Part shown: piece by piece, positions 1 to 7,911 of the stretch
Position numbering within the stretch: position 1 is the stretch's first letter
Layout of the letters: every line of letters starts with the position of its first letter
Assembly: GCF_001425705.1 (NCBI RefSeq)
Contig: NZ_LMDC01000030.1
Location: 124,001 to 188,000 of the forward strand
Direction of reading: 5' to 3'
Source of the DNA: Pelomonas sp. Root1217
GTDB lineage: Bacteria > Pseudomonadota > Gammaproteobacteria > Burkholderiales > Burkholderiaceae_C
DNA length: 64,000 nt
Translations under genes and position numbers: made by a program
The notes under the pieces: model-generated
The model's input: only the letters and a program-made list of their open reading frames with translations
Database searches by the model: none
What the model was told of the DNA's origin: nothing

Positions 1-2
1 TC

Positions 3-170
3 AGCGCGCCTTCCACCGCCCACCAGGTCGCACTGGACCTCGCGCCCGACGCCCCGCTGGCCCTGGCGCTGGAGCCCGCCGGCTGGCTCATCCACGCCTG
101 GGGGCCAGGCCTGCCGCTGGTCAGCCATCTCGCGCTGGCAGGGGAACACGAGCGCATCGCCGACCTGTGA
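3..170 (+). CDS. C-terminal end of an unidentified gene (5' truncated by window)
   Basis: An open frame runs from the window edge to a TGA at 168-170 and leaves 55 residues ending in EHERIADL. The codons are GC-rich with strong third-position G/C, like the neighbours, which supports real coding. I do not recognise the family: the fragment has no membrane segment or clear motif. The next gene starts about 30 bases downstream on the same strand, so the two may be co-transcribed. Confidence 0.4.
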   Translation, partial: SAPSTAHQVALDLAPDAPLALALEPAGWLIHAWGPGLPLVSHLALAGEHERIADL

Positions 171-199
171 AACCGCCTGTGCATGCGAGGATGCCGCGC

Positions 200-1621
200 A
201 TGAAAAAACCGCTCGCACTGATCGCACTTTCATGGGCCGTTCAGGCCTTTGCCCAGGCGCCCCAGGCCCCCAGCGATACCGAGCGCTACACCCTCTTCCA
301 CGCCCCCGTCACGCTGCTGCGCAACGCGCAGCTCTACGACGGCACAGGCAGTGCACCGCGCGAGCACATGAGCGTGCTGATCCGCGACGGCCGCGTCGCC
401 TCGGTGGCCCCCGACGCCGAGCTGAGGGCGCCAGCCGGCGCGCTGGTGAAGGATCTCGCCGGCGGCGCGCTGATGCCCGGCTTCGTGCTGCTGCACGAGC
501 ACCTCTTCTACCCGACCGAGCGCGGCAGCTACGGCGCCTTCTTCCAGAGCTTCCCGCTGCTGTATCTCGCCGGCGGCGTGACGACGATGCGCACGGCCGG
601 CAGCATGAGCCCCTATGCCGACCTCAACACCTGGAAGGACATCCGTGACGGCAAGGCGCCAGGGCCGGACCTGGACGTGACGGCGCCCTTCCTGAATGGC
701 ATCCAGGCCTTCGTCGCCCAAGTGCCGCGGCTCGCATCGGCCGACGACGCCGTACGCCAGGTGGGTTACTGGGCCGATGTCGGCGCGACCTCTTACAAGG
801 GCTATATGCACCTGACGCACGAGCAGCTCGACGCGATCGTCAAGGCCGCGCACGAGCGCAAGGCCAAGGTCACGGCCCATCTGTGTGCGGTGACCTACGC
901 TGAAGCCACGGCCATGGGCATCGACAACCTGGAGCATGGCTTCTTTGCGGCCAGCGACTTCGTCGACGGCAAGCAGCCCGACGCCTGCCCGAGCGGTGAC
1001 GCGGTGCCGAAGTCGCTCGACGCACTGGCCGTCGACGACCCGCGCATGGCGGCCCTGCAGCGCCAGATGATCGAACGCAAGGTGGCCCTCACCTCGACGC
1101 TGACCATCTTCGAGACCTTCTCCCATGGCCGCCCGATGGCCCCGGCCGCGGCGCTGGACCTGCTGATGCCGCAGCTGCGCGAGCAATACGTGCTGCGTTA
1201 CACCGCCATCCAGCGCGGCGGGCCCAACCCACATGGCCGCATTTTTGCGAAGAACATGGTCTGGGAGAAGCGCTTTCACGACGCGGGCGGCCTGCTCGTC
1301 GCGGGCACCGATCCGACGGGCTATGGCGGCGTCATTCCCGGCTGGTCATCATTGCGGCAGTTCGAGCTGCTGCGTGAGGCGGGCTTCAACGCGGCGACCA
1401 CGGTCCGGATCATGACGTCCAATGGCGCAACCTATCTGGGCCGCAGCGCCGACATCGGCCGGGTCGCACCGGGCCTGCGCGCCGACCTGGTGGCCTTCGC
1501 TGCGCCGCTCGATGCGGCCAAGCCGGCTTTGCCCGAGGTCGCCTGGACCATGAAGGCCGGCCGTGCCTGGGACCGCGCCAAGATCCTGAATGCCTGGAAG
1601 GGCCAGGTCGGACTGCGCTGA
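200..1621 (+). CDS. Exported amidohydrolase (imidazolonepropionase-like metal-dependent hydrolase)
   Basis: This is a 473-residue member of the metal-dependent amidohydrolase superfamily, which hydrolyses C-N bonds in cyclic amides or dipeptides. The substrate cannot be told from sequence. The protein starts with a signal peptide (MKKPLALIALSWAVQAFAQA), so it is probably periplasmic. The first metal ligands are the H-E-H at residues 99-101, after a MPGF turn. A Lys in SYKGYMH could be the carboxylated bridging lysine. Later ligands are likely in TAHLC and NLEHGF, and AGTDPTG holds the catalytic Asp. I chose the ATG at 200 because GAGG at 187-190 sits 9 bases upstream and the signal peptide begins there. 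In-frame GTG 167 and ATG 191 are alternatives. The gene lies 5 bases before the next gene. Confidence 0.8.
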   Translation: MKKPLALIALSWAVQAFAQAPQAPSDTERYTLFHAPVTLLRNAQLYDGTGSAPREHMSVLIRDGRVASVAPDAELRAPAGALVKDLAGGALMPGFVLLHEHLFYPTERGSYGAFFQSFPLLYLAGGVTTMRTAGSMSPYADLNTWKDIRDGKAPGPDLDVTAPFLNGIQAFVAQVPRLASADDAVRQVGYWADVGATSYKGYMHLTHEQLDAIVKAAHERKAKVTAHLCAVTYAEATAMGIDNLEHGFFAASDFVDGKQPDACPSGDAVPKSLDALAVDDPRMAALQRQMIERKVALTSTLTIFETFSHGRPMAPAAALDLLMPQLREQYVLRYTAIQRGGPNPHGRIFAKNMVWEKRFHDAGGLLVAGTDPTGYGGVIPGWSSLRQFELLREAGFNAATTVRIMTSNGATYLGRSADIGRVAPGLRADLVAFAAPLDAAKPALPEVAWTMKAGRAWDRAKILNAWKGQVGLR

Positions 1622-1626
1622 AGTCC

Positions 1627-2160
1627 ATGCGCCGCCGCACCTTCCCCCGCTGGGCCGCCCTGCTCTTCATCGGCCTGGGCGCCTACATCCTGCTGCTGTC
1701 GCTGGGCGTCATCGAGGCCCATCCACGCCCGGGCGCGCGCCGCGGCCTGCTGCCCTCGCCCCGGGATTGGGCGGTCGGTGTCTTCGGCCTGGCGCTGGTG
1801 GGCGCCGGACTGGGCATCGCCTTTCCGATGGTGCCCCGGCGATGGCTGCGCCTGAGCAGGGCGATCGCGGCGCTGGCGTTCATTGCCGCGATGATCAAGT
1901 TCATCTATTTCTCGGGCCTGCCCATCGCGGAACAGCGGCTGTTTTCAGTGCCACTGGCGATCGCCCTCCTCGTTGCGCTCTGGGCCAGGGCCAAAGGCCT
2001 GAAGATCATCCCGGACCTGGATCCGCTGGAAGCCGCCCGCGTGCTGCGCCAGCACGGCAGGCCCGAACAAGCTGACGCCGTCCTGCAGCGTGCCATCCGC
2101 GAGCAGCCCTGGCGGGCCGCGGAGCTGCAGCGAGCGCTGAACATCGCGCGCCGGCAGTAG
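1627..2160 (+). CDS. Hypothetical membrane protein with TPR-like tail
   Basis: I recognise no family in these 177 residues. Four hydrophobic segments are visible, at roughly residues 10-30, 47-67, 78-97 and 103-118, so it is probably an inner-membrane protein. The last 45 residues are soluble and helical, and include LEAARVLRQHGRPEQADAVL, which reads like a single tetratricopeptide-type helix pair. It begins 5 bases after the amidohydrolase stop codon, so the two are probably co-transcribed. A role in assembling or stabilising a membrane partner would be a guess. Confidence 0.6.
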   Translation: MRRRTFPRWAALLFIGLGAYILLLSLGVIEAHPRPGARRGLLPSPRDWAVGVFGLALVGAGLGIAFPMVPRRWLRLSRAIAALAFIAAMIKFIYFSGLPIAEQRLFSVPLAIALLVALWARAKGLKIIPDLDPLEAARVLRQHGRPEQADAVLQRAIREQPWRAAELQRALNIARRQ

Positions 2161-2175
2161 CGGCCTCGACGGCCT

Positions 2176-2988
2176 TCAGGCCCCGACGATCCAGCCCTCG
2201 AGCGGGTCCACGTCCTCGGGCCAGCTGTAGCGCGGCTGCTGTGCGGCCCAGGCCGCCTGCAACATTGCCAGCACCGCATCCAGGCTGTCGCCGCTGGCAT
2301 CCGCCACCAGTTCGTCGCGCTGCGCGTGGCTGAGCTTCAGGCGCAGGCCCAGCCGCGTGCGGCCCTGTTCCAGGCCCTCGACGATGTCCTTGCGTGCGAT
2401 CAGCCGCTCGGGCGTATGCGCGGCCTTGGTGTCGCTCTTGTACGAGCGCCGACCGACCAGTTCGCGGGCCAGCAGCCCCGGGTAGGCCTCGAGCGCGACT
2501 CGGCTTTCATCGCCAACCAGATGACCCGGCAAGTGCACGCCGGCCGCGATGAGCCGCGGCATGCCGGCATGCAGCATCCACGCCACCGGCGGGTTGACCC
2601 ATTTCATGCTGGTGCTCGACCCCGCTGGCCCGTCGCAGGCCCGGTGGGCGAACTTGGCACCTACCGGGCGCGCATTGCAAAAGGCTGCAAACCGATCGCG
2701 TATCTCGGCCCGTGAGAGGCCGGCGTAGTGGGCCATCAGGGCCGCATAGTCGGTCGGCCAGCCGAGGTGTTCGACAAGCTCGCGCGGCAGGCCGAAGGGC
2801 AGGTCCAGACCGGCCACCCAGGGCCCAGGCCGCGCCAACCAAGCCGAGAAGGCATCCAGGCTGTCCAACGCTGTCAATGCCGACAAACGGACAACCGAAC
2901 CGTGTCGCTGCCCGGCGGCGATACGAATCGGCTTGACACGCCGGGGCGCACTCGTGAAGTCGACCCCGAAAACAGTGATGTCCGTCAT
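2176..2988 (-). CDS. DUF429 domain protein
   Basis: The 270-residue product matches the DUF429 family, which has an RNase H-like fold and no established biochemical function. The family-typical start FGVDFTSAPRR carries the first acidic residue of the fold. VAGLDLPFGLP gives the second conserved Asp, and a later EAYPGLLARELVG strand and DSLDAVLAMLQAAWAA helix complete the pattern. I prefer the ATG at 2988; an in-frame ATG at 2997 would add three residues. The gene is convergent with the upstream membrane protein. It is divergent from the GGDEF gene, only 38 bases away, so the two must share a very short promoter region. Confidence 0.7.
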   Translation of the reverse strand: MTDITVFGVDFTSAPRRVKPIRIAAGQRHGSVVRLSALTALDSLDAFSAWLARPGPWVAGLDLPFGLPRELVEHLGWPTDYAALMAHYAGLSRAEIRDRFAAFCNARPVGAKFAHRACDGPAGSSTSMKWVNPPVAWMLHAGMPRLIAAGVHLPGHLVGDESRVALEAYPGLLARELVGRRSYKSDTKAAHTPERLIARKDIVEGLEQGRTRLGLRLKLSHAQRDELVADASGDSLDAVLAMLQAAWAAQQPRYSWPEDVDPLEGWIVGA

Positions 2989-3026
2989 GGCCTTCATTCT
3001 GGGCCTAGGCAGAATCGGCCGATCCC

Positions 3027-4733
3027 ATGTCAGCCCTCCTCGACCTCCCCACCCTGCCTGCCGAAGACCGCGGTTTTGACGCCGCCACATTCGACGAGGC
3101 CTTTGCCGCCGCGTGCCTGCGCGCCGCAGCCGGGGCTTATGAGGCGTCCAGCGAGGCGCTGGAGCAATTGCTGCTGACCTGCCCGCCGACGCAGCAGCGT
3201 CGGCGCGCCCAAACGCTGGCCCTGCTGGCACATCAATACCCGCGCCTGGGCAAGCTGACGGCGAGTGCGCGCTGCTCGACGGAAGCCCTGGCGCTGGCCG
3301 AACGCCTGAACGACGACGGCCTGCGGGCTGACGCACTGACCAGCCAGTGCTATGTCTACGGCCAGCTGCTGATGGGACGCGAGGCGCTGGAGTCAGGCAT
3401 GAAGGCGCTGGCTGCCGCGCGCCGCGCCGCCGACCCGGTGCGCGAGGCCTGGGCGCTGAACCGCGTCGGCGTCGCCTATTCCAGCCTGGACAACCCCGCT
3501 CAGGCTTGTGCATCAGCCGGGCAGGCGCTGGAGATCGCCGCCAGCACCGACTGTGCCGAGGTGCTGTTCTCCTGCCACAACAACCTGGCCTATTTCTGGC
3601 TGCGCCGCGTCGAGGAGGCCCGGGCCTTGGGCGACGCCGCAGCCCTGGCCGACGCTGTCGCCAGTGCCCGCCGCACCGCCGACCAGGCCACCACGCTGGC
3701 CCGCCAGTCTGGCAGCCCCTTCCAGGTGGCGGTGGCCGTGTCCAACCTGGTCAACGCGCTGCTGGCGGGCGGCCTGTTGGACGACGCGCTGCCGCTGCTC
3801 AACGAATTCGGCCATCTCGCCCACGACCACGGCTACCGCACGCTGGCTGTCGAGGCCGATGCGCAGCGCGCCGTCTTCCTGCGCCTGAAGGGCGAGCCCC
3901 TGCAGGCCGCGCGCATCCTGGAGGCGCTGCTGCACGCCGCCGCAGAGCCGCCGCCGAAGCTGCGCCGCCTGCTGATCCGCTCGCTGTACGAGACCTACAA
4001 GGCCTGCGGCCAATACCGCGAAGCCCTGGCCTGGCTGGAGGAACTCGTCGGCCTGGACCGCCAGATCTCGCGCGACAACCTCGTGCTGCAGACCGAGGTC
4101 ATCCTGATCCGCGACCAGGTCGAGCAAGCCCAGGCCCGCGCCGACAGCGCCACCGCCGACGCCCGCCGCGAACGCGCCCGCGCCGTGCATCTGGAGACCG
4201 AGCAGGCGCGCCTGCGCGAGCACGCCATGGCCCTGGACCGCGCCGCCCACGAGGACGTGCTGACCGGCCTGCACAACCGCCGCCACGCGGAGTTCGCCCT
4301 GCCGCTGCTCGTTGAGGGCGCGCGCATGGCCAACCAGGTCATCAGCGTCGCGGCCCTGGACGTCGACCATTTCAAGCGCATCAACGACAGCCATGGCCAC
4401 GCCGTCGGCGACGCCGTGCTGCAGCAGCTCGCCCAGCTGCTGCGCCACCGCCTGCGCAGCGCCGACCTGCTGGCCCGCATCGGCGGCGAGGAGTTTTTAG
4501 CCGTGCTGGTGGGCATTGCCCCCCAACAGGCCGCCGAGATCTGCGAGCGCTTGCGCCTGGCCGTCGTCGAGCACGACTGGGCCGCCGTCACGCCCGGCCT
4601 GCTGGTGCGCATCAGCGTCGGCATCTCGGGCGGCGCGCCGCAGCAGCATCAGGGCGACAGCCTGCTCCTGCGGGCGGACCAGGCGCTGTATGCGGCCAAG
4701 CGGGGTGGACGCAATCGGGTGCATGTGGACTGA
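3027..4733 (+). CDS. TPR-GGDEF diguanylate cyclase
   Basis: This 568-residue protein should make cyclic di-GMP from two GTP. Residues from about 15 to 350 form a TPR-type alpha solenoid rich in Ala and Leu, probably the sensory or partner-binding part. A charged coiled coil (about 355-400) joins it to a C-terminal GGDEF domain. The catalytic motif is GGEEF at residues 486-490. Five residues before it is RSAD, a perfect RxxD inhibitory site, so product feedback is expected. There is no signal peptide or membrane segment, so it acts in the cytoplasm. Similar TPR-GGDEF proteins are common in Burkholderiales. It is transcribed alone. Cyclic di-GMP often controls exopolysaccharide, which makes the EPS locus 30 kb away a possible but unproven target. 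Confidence 0.9.
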   Translation: MSALLDLPTLPAEDRGFDAATFDEAFAAACLRAAAGAYEASSEALEQLLLTCPPTQQRRRAQTLALLAHQYPRLGKLTASARCSTEALALAERLNDDGLRADALTSQCYVYGQLLMGREALESGMKALAAARRAADPVREAWALNRVGVAYSSLDNPAQACASAGQALEIAASTDCAEVLFSCHNNLAYFWLRRVEEARALGDAAALADAVASARRTADQATTLARQSGSPFQVAVAVSNLVNALLAGGLLDDALPLLNEFGHLAHDHGYRTLAVEADAQRAVFLRLKGEPLQAARILEALLHAAAEPPPKLRRLLIRSLYETYKACGQYREALAWLEELVGLDRQISRDNLVLQTEVILIRDQVEQAQARADSATADARRERARAVHLETEQARLREHAMALDRAAHEDVLTGLHNRRHAEFALPLLVEGARMANQVISVAALDVDHFKRINDSHGHAVGDAVLQQLAQLLRHRLRSADLLARIGGEEFLAVLVGIAPQQAAEICERLRLAVVEHDWAAVTPGLLVRISVGISGGAPQQHQGDSLLLRADQALYAAKRGGRNRVHVD

Positions 4734-4790
4734 AGCGCCCACCGAAGGCAAGCGGGCACCTATGGATCCTCGTTGAACACCGCCGGCTGA

Positions 4791-4851
4791 CTTAAAAAAA
4801 AGTTGGCCACCACACGCGATCTGAAGAAAATCGCTGTGATCTTAAAAAAAA
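4791..4851. repeat. Two identical CTTA8 tracts 50 bases apart
   Basis: The 11-mer CTTAAAAAAAA occurs at 4791-4801 and again at 4841-4851, exactly 50 bases apart, in an otherwise GC-rich genome. The gap between the diguanylate cyclase stop and the Fic-like remnant (4734-4892) holds no other gene. Two A-tracts separated by about five helical turns would add intrinsic curvature in the same direction. They could belong to an upstream promoter element, a nucleoid-protein site or the scar of a lost element. Confidence 0.6.
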
Positions 4852-4892
4852 CACAAGTGTGATGGCAGGCGTGACGCCCCCCCTTCCTCCAA

Positions 4893-5354
4893 ATGCCGCT
4901 CCGGCCTGCGGGTCCCGTGGGGTATGCCTGGCTGACCTCATTCAGCCGGCCAGCACGCTCGCTCTGCGAGGTAACTTGGCTGGGCGGCGAGGACTATCCG
5001 TATGACTGGGATGCACGAGCGGCGTCTGCATTCAGGTTCATGGACGTCACGCCCTGCGTGGAGTTCACACTTCGGATGGCCAAGGATGCCCTGGAGCATG
5101 ACCTGCTTCACGAGGCGCAGTACCTCGCGGACTACGACGCAGTTCATCGGAGCATCAACGACCGCTTCGATCTCCGCGGTTCGGATCTGGCGACGCTCAT
5201 CGTGAGCGCGTTCGAGCAGAACGGTGCCCTCTCTAGCAACCGGCGCAAGCAATACACCCATCGCGTTCAGCCCGAGGCTATGGATGCCATCGAGGCGGAG
5301 GTCAAGAAGAGAATCGAAGCCCGCGGAGATACCTCAGAAACGCGAGCCGGCTGA
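4893..5354 (+). pseudogene. C-terminal remnant of a Fic family protein
   Basis: The frame encodes up to 153 residues. From about residue 16 it resembles the C-terminal helical region of Fic family AMP-transferases: FSRP, then FRFMDVTPCVEF, then a long helix with HDLLHEAQYLADYD, and the final winged-helix-like part ending AIEAEVKKRIEARG. The catalytic core with HPFxxGNGR and the inhibitory helix are absent, and I see no trace of them upstream in any frame. Full proteins are usually 350-500 residues, so this is about a third of one. If translated, it may start at ATG 4893 or at ATG 5040. It could act as a free DNA- or partner-binding domain, but a decaying pseudogene is the simpler reading. The family call rests on pattern memory. 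Confidence 0.5.
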
Positions 5355-5362
5355 TGCTCTCG

Positions 5363-5390
5363 CCACGCTGCACTGAGCCCGTCAGCGTGG
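5363..5390. terminator. Possible bidirectional terminator hairpin
   Basis: A perfect 8-base inverted repeat (CCACGCTG / CAGCGTGG, 12-base loop) lies between the convergent Fic-like remnant and the lysR gene and covers the lysR stop codon. There is no T-run on either side, so it may act only weakly or as an mRNA 3' stabiliser. Confidence 0.35.
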
Positions 5391-6290
5391 CAGCTGCCGC
5401 GCCAGCAGCGCAACGACCCAATCGATGAAGACGCGCAGCCGCGCGCTGACATGGGGGTTGGGCCGGTAGGCCAGGTACAGCGGCATCGGCGCGAGGCGCC
5501 AGTCCTCGAAGACCGGTCGCAGCTCACCGGCGGCGACGTGCGCATCGGCCATGTAGCGCGGCAACCAGAGCAGGCCGATGCCGGCCAGCCCCGCGGCGAG
5601 GTAGGCATTGCCGTCGTCCACCGTCAGCGTGGCTCGGCCGGCGACTTCCACGGTCTCGACGCCGCGCGTCATTGCGTAGGCCAGCGGCCGGCCTGCGCGG
5701 GCGCCGCGATAGCCCACGACGCGATGGTGCGTGCCCTCCAGCTCGCGCGGGTGGGACGGCACGCCCGCACGCGCCAGGTACGTCGGTGCCGCAAACACGC
5801 CGAGCTGCAGCGCGCCGACGCGGCGCGCCACCAGCGAGGGGTCGGCCAGCTCGCCGCCACGCACGACGCAGTCCACGTTGTCGCCGATCAGGTCCACGAA
5901 GCGGTCGCTGACGCCCAGTTCCAGTTCCAGCTCCGGGTAGCGCGCGTGAAAGCCCGGCAGCGCCGGCACCAGCACCAGCCGCGCCAGCGGGCTGGGCACG
6001 TCGACACGCAGGCGCCCGCGCGGCACGCCCGACGCGCCGGCGAGGCTGCTCTCCACCTCGTCCAGCTCGGCCAACAGGCGCACGGCCTGCGCGTAGTAGG
6101 CAGCGCCGTCGGCGGTGGCCTGCACGCGCCGCGTGCTGCGGTTGAGCAGGCGCACGCGCAGCCGCGCCTCCAGCTCCTGCACAAGCTGGGTCACCCGCGT
6201 GCGGCTGAGCTGCAGCGCCTCGGCGGCCTTGGTGAAGCTGCCCGCCTCCACCACTCGCACAAACGCCTGCATGGCATCAAAGCGGTCCAT
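5382..6290 (-). CDS. LysR family transcriptional regulator
   Basis: The 302-residue protein has the standard LysR layout and length. A winged helix-turn-helix covers the first 60 or so residues (FVRVVEAGSFTKAAEALQLS, then SRTRVTQLVQELEARL), and a periplasmic-binding-protein-like effector domain follows to the end. It begins at ATG 6290 because GGAGGG sits just upstream. A longer in-frame extension has no plausible start signal. The gene is divergent from a RidA-like gene, with 118 bases between the start codons. LysR proteins usually control the divergent neighbour, so that gene is the likely target. The effector is unknown. The set resembles the AaeR/DsdC-like group often annotated only as LysR. 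Confidence 0.9.
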   Translation of the reverse strand: MDRFDAMQAFVRVVEAGSFTKAAEALQLSRTRVTQLVQELEARLRVRLLNRSTRRVQATADGAAYYAQAVRLLAELDEVESSLAGASGVPRGRLRVDVPSPLARLVLVPALPGFHARYPELELELGVSDRFVDLIGDNVDCVVRGGELADPSLVARRVGALQLGVFAAPTYLARAGVPSHPRELEGTHHRVVGYRGARAGRPLAYAMTRGVETVEVAGRATLTVDDGNAYLAAGLAGIGLLWLPRYMADAHVAAGELRPVFEDWRLAPMPLYLAYRPNPHVSARLRVFIDWVVALLARQLPR

Positions 6291-6408
6291 CGCGCCCTCC
6301 TCGGGTCGCGATTGTCCAGTGCGGCAAAACAGTGGTGTCCGCCGCAGCGTCTGGATCGAAAGCGAGCCGTTACCTAGAGTGCAGTCATCGTCTTTTCTGG
6401 AGATCGCC
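6291..6408. promoter_or_regulatory. Divergent lysR / ridA-like control region
   Basis: These 118 bases separate two start codons facing away from each other, so both promoters and the LysR binding site must lie here or overlap the genes. GGAG at 6399-6402 is the ribosome site of the RidA-like gene. Two CAGTG direct repeats lie near the lysR side. I cannot fix the operator or the -10 and -35 boxes. Confidence 0.4.
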
Positions 6409-6816
6409 ATGACCCGACGCGACGTCGTCTTCCCCGCCGGCCGCCAGGCCCTGTACGAGCGCAACCGCTATTCGCCGGCGGTGCGCGCCAACGGCCTGCT
6501 GTTCGTGTCGGGCCAGGTGGGCAGCCGGCCCGATGGCTCGCCCGAACCCGATCTTGAGACCCAGGTGCGGCTGGCTTTCGACAACCTCAACGCGGTGCTC
6601 ACCGCTGCCGGCTGCAGCTTCGCGGACGTGCAGGACGTGACCGTCTACATCGTCGATCCCGAGGCCAACTTCGAGAAGATCTGGGCCGTCGTGCCCGAGT
6701 ATTGGGGTGAGGCGCCCTACCCCACGCTGACCGGCGTCGGCGTGACCTGGCTGTATGGCTTCAAGTTCGAGATCAAGGTGGTGGCCAAGCTGCCGGAGAT
6801 GGCGCCGGCGGTTTAG
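6409..6816 (+). CDS. RidA/YjgF-like protein lacking the catalytic Arg
   Basis: The 135-residue product has the RidA (YjgF/YER057c/UK114) trimeric fold signature: LLFVSGQVGSRPDG, LETQVRLAFDNLNAVLTAAG and DVTVYIVDPEANF. Classical RidA removes reactive enamine/imine intermediates from PLP enzymes and uses an Arg in a PARxxVxV motif. Here that segment reads PTLTGVGV, so the Arg is replaced by Leu, while the later Glu in FEIKVV is kept. It therefore belongs to a Rid subgroup without proven imine deaminase activity. ATG 6409 has GGAG 6 bases upstream. The divergent LysR gene is its likely regulator. An asparaginase gene follows after 32 bases, perhaps in the same transcript. Confidence 0.85.
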   Translation: MTRRDVVFPAGRQALYERNRYSPAVRANGLLFVSGQVGSRPDGSPEPDLETQVRLAFDNLNAVLTAAGCSFADVQDVTVYIVDPEANFEKIWAVVPEYWGEAPYPTLTGVGVTWLYGFKFEIKVVAKLPEMAPAV

Positions 6817-6848
6817 GCTCACGCCTTCGCGTACCGTCCGAGCGGCCC

Positions 6849-7880
6849 ATGAACCCTGTCCTCATCGAAGTCCTGCGCGGCAGCACCGCCGAGTCCCTTC
6901 ATGCCGGCGCCCTGGCCATCGTTGATGCGTCGGGCACCGTGCACACGGCCCTCGGGGACATCGATCGCCCCATCTTCCCGCGCTCGGCCGTCAAGTTGCT
7001 GCAGGCTTTGCCGCTGGTGGCCAGTGGTGCCGCCGAAACCTTCGGGTTGACGGATGCCGAACTGGCCCTGGCCTGCGCCTCGCACAGCGGCGAACCCGAG
7101 CACGTGGCCACAGCCGCCGGCGTGCTGGCCAAGTTGGGACTGACGACCGACGCGCTGGAATGCGGCACGCAATGGCCCAGCCGCGAGCCGGTGCTGCGCG
7201 GCATGGCGGCGCGCGGCGAGGTCGCGACGCCGCTGCACAACAACTGTTCGGGCAAGCACAGCGGCTTTGTCTGCGTGGCTTGCCTGATGGCGCGCCGTGC
7301 GGGCGCCGAGCCGGCCGAGTTCGCGCGCGGCTATGTCGCGGCTGAACATCCTGTCATGCGCGAAGTGTCTTCGGCCTTGTCGGCGGCAACCGGCGTGAAC
7401 GTCGAGCAGGCACCGCGTGGCATCGACGGCTGCTCCATCCCGACCTTTGCCTTGCCGCTGCGATCACTGGCATTGGCTTTCGCGCGCTGCGGCACCGGCC
7501 AGGGGTTGTCCGACGCCAACGCACGCGCCGCGCGCACGCTGCGCCAAGCCGCCGCCGTGGCGCCCTTCATGGTGGGCGGCACGGACCGTTTCGACACCCG
7601 CGTCATGCAGGCCTTCGGCGAGCGCATCTTCTGCAAGATCGGCGCCGAGGGCGTGTATTGCGCGGCGCTGCCGGAACTGGGCCTGGGTATCGCGCTGAAG
7701 ATCGACGACGGGGCTGCCCGCGCGGCCGAGGCCGTGATGGCCGCAGTCGCGCGGACCTTGCTGAAGACCGAAGACGAGCTGCTACGCAGCTACAGCCACT
7801 TGCAATTGCGCAACTGGCGCGGCATCGACGTCGGCTCGCTGAGGCCGGCGCAAGCGCTCACCCAAGCGCTCGCACCTTAG
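6849..7880 (+). CDS. L-asparaginase, Rhizobium etli ReAV type (class 3)
   Basis: This 343-residue enzyme belongs to the asparaginase group typified by R. etli ReAV, unrelated to E. coli AnsA/AnsB. It hydrolyses asparagine to aspartate and ammonia. The first Ser-Lys tandem is in FPRSAVKLLQ (about residues 47-51). The second Ser is in CASHSGEPEH. The Cys/Lys zinc-site motif is NNCSGKHSGF, and the third Cys is in IDGCSIPTFALP. All the residues I know for this fold appear intact. No signal peptide is present, so it is cytoplasmic. It follows the RidA-like gene by 32 bases. A Rid protein beside an amino-acid-degrading enzyme suggests a shared nitrogen salvage role. Confidence 0.88.
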   Translation: MNPVLIEVLRGSTAESLHAGALAIVDASGTVHTALGDIDRPIFPRSAVKLLQALPLVASGAAETFGLTDAELALACASHSGEPEHVATAAGVLAKLGLTTDALECGTQWPSREPVLRGMAARGEVATPLHNNCSGKHSGFVCVACLMARRAGAEPAEFARGYVAAEHPVMREVSSALSAATGVNVEQAPRGIDGCSIPTFALPLRSLALAFARCGTGQGLSDANARAARTLRQAAAVAPFMVGGTDRFDTRVMQAFGERIFCKIGAEGVYCAALPELGLGIALKIDDGAARAAEAVMAAVARTLLKTEDELLRSYSHLQLRNWRGIDVGSLRPAQALTQALAP

Positions 7881-7885
7881 CCACA

Positions 7886-7911
7886 CCACTGACTGCCGAC
7901 TGCCTCAGTGG
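7886..7911. terminator. Possible hairpin between convergent genes
   Basis: CCACTGA and TCAGTGG form a perfect 7-base stem with a 12-base loop between the asparaginase stop and the convergent lipoprotein stop. No T-run follows on either strand, so termination is only a possibility. Confidence 0.3.

Noticed and set aside
2989..3513. N-terminal extension of the DUF429 frame by about 170 codons
   Set aside because: The extension is antisense to the start of the GGDEF gene, Arg/Pro-rich and lacks a ribosome site; the family start is at the GVDFTS segment.
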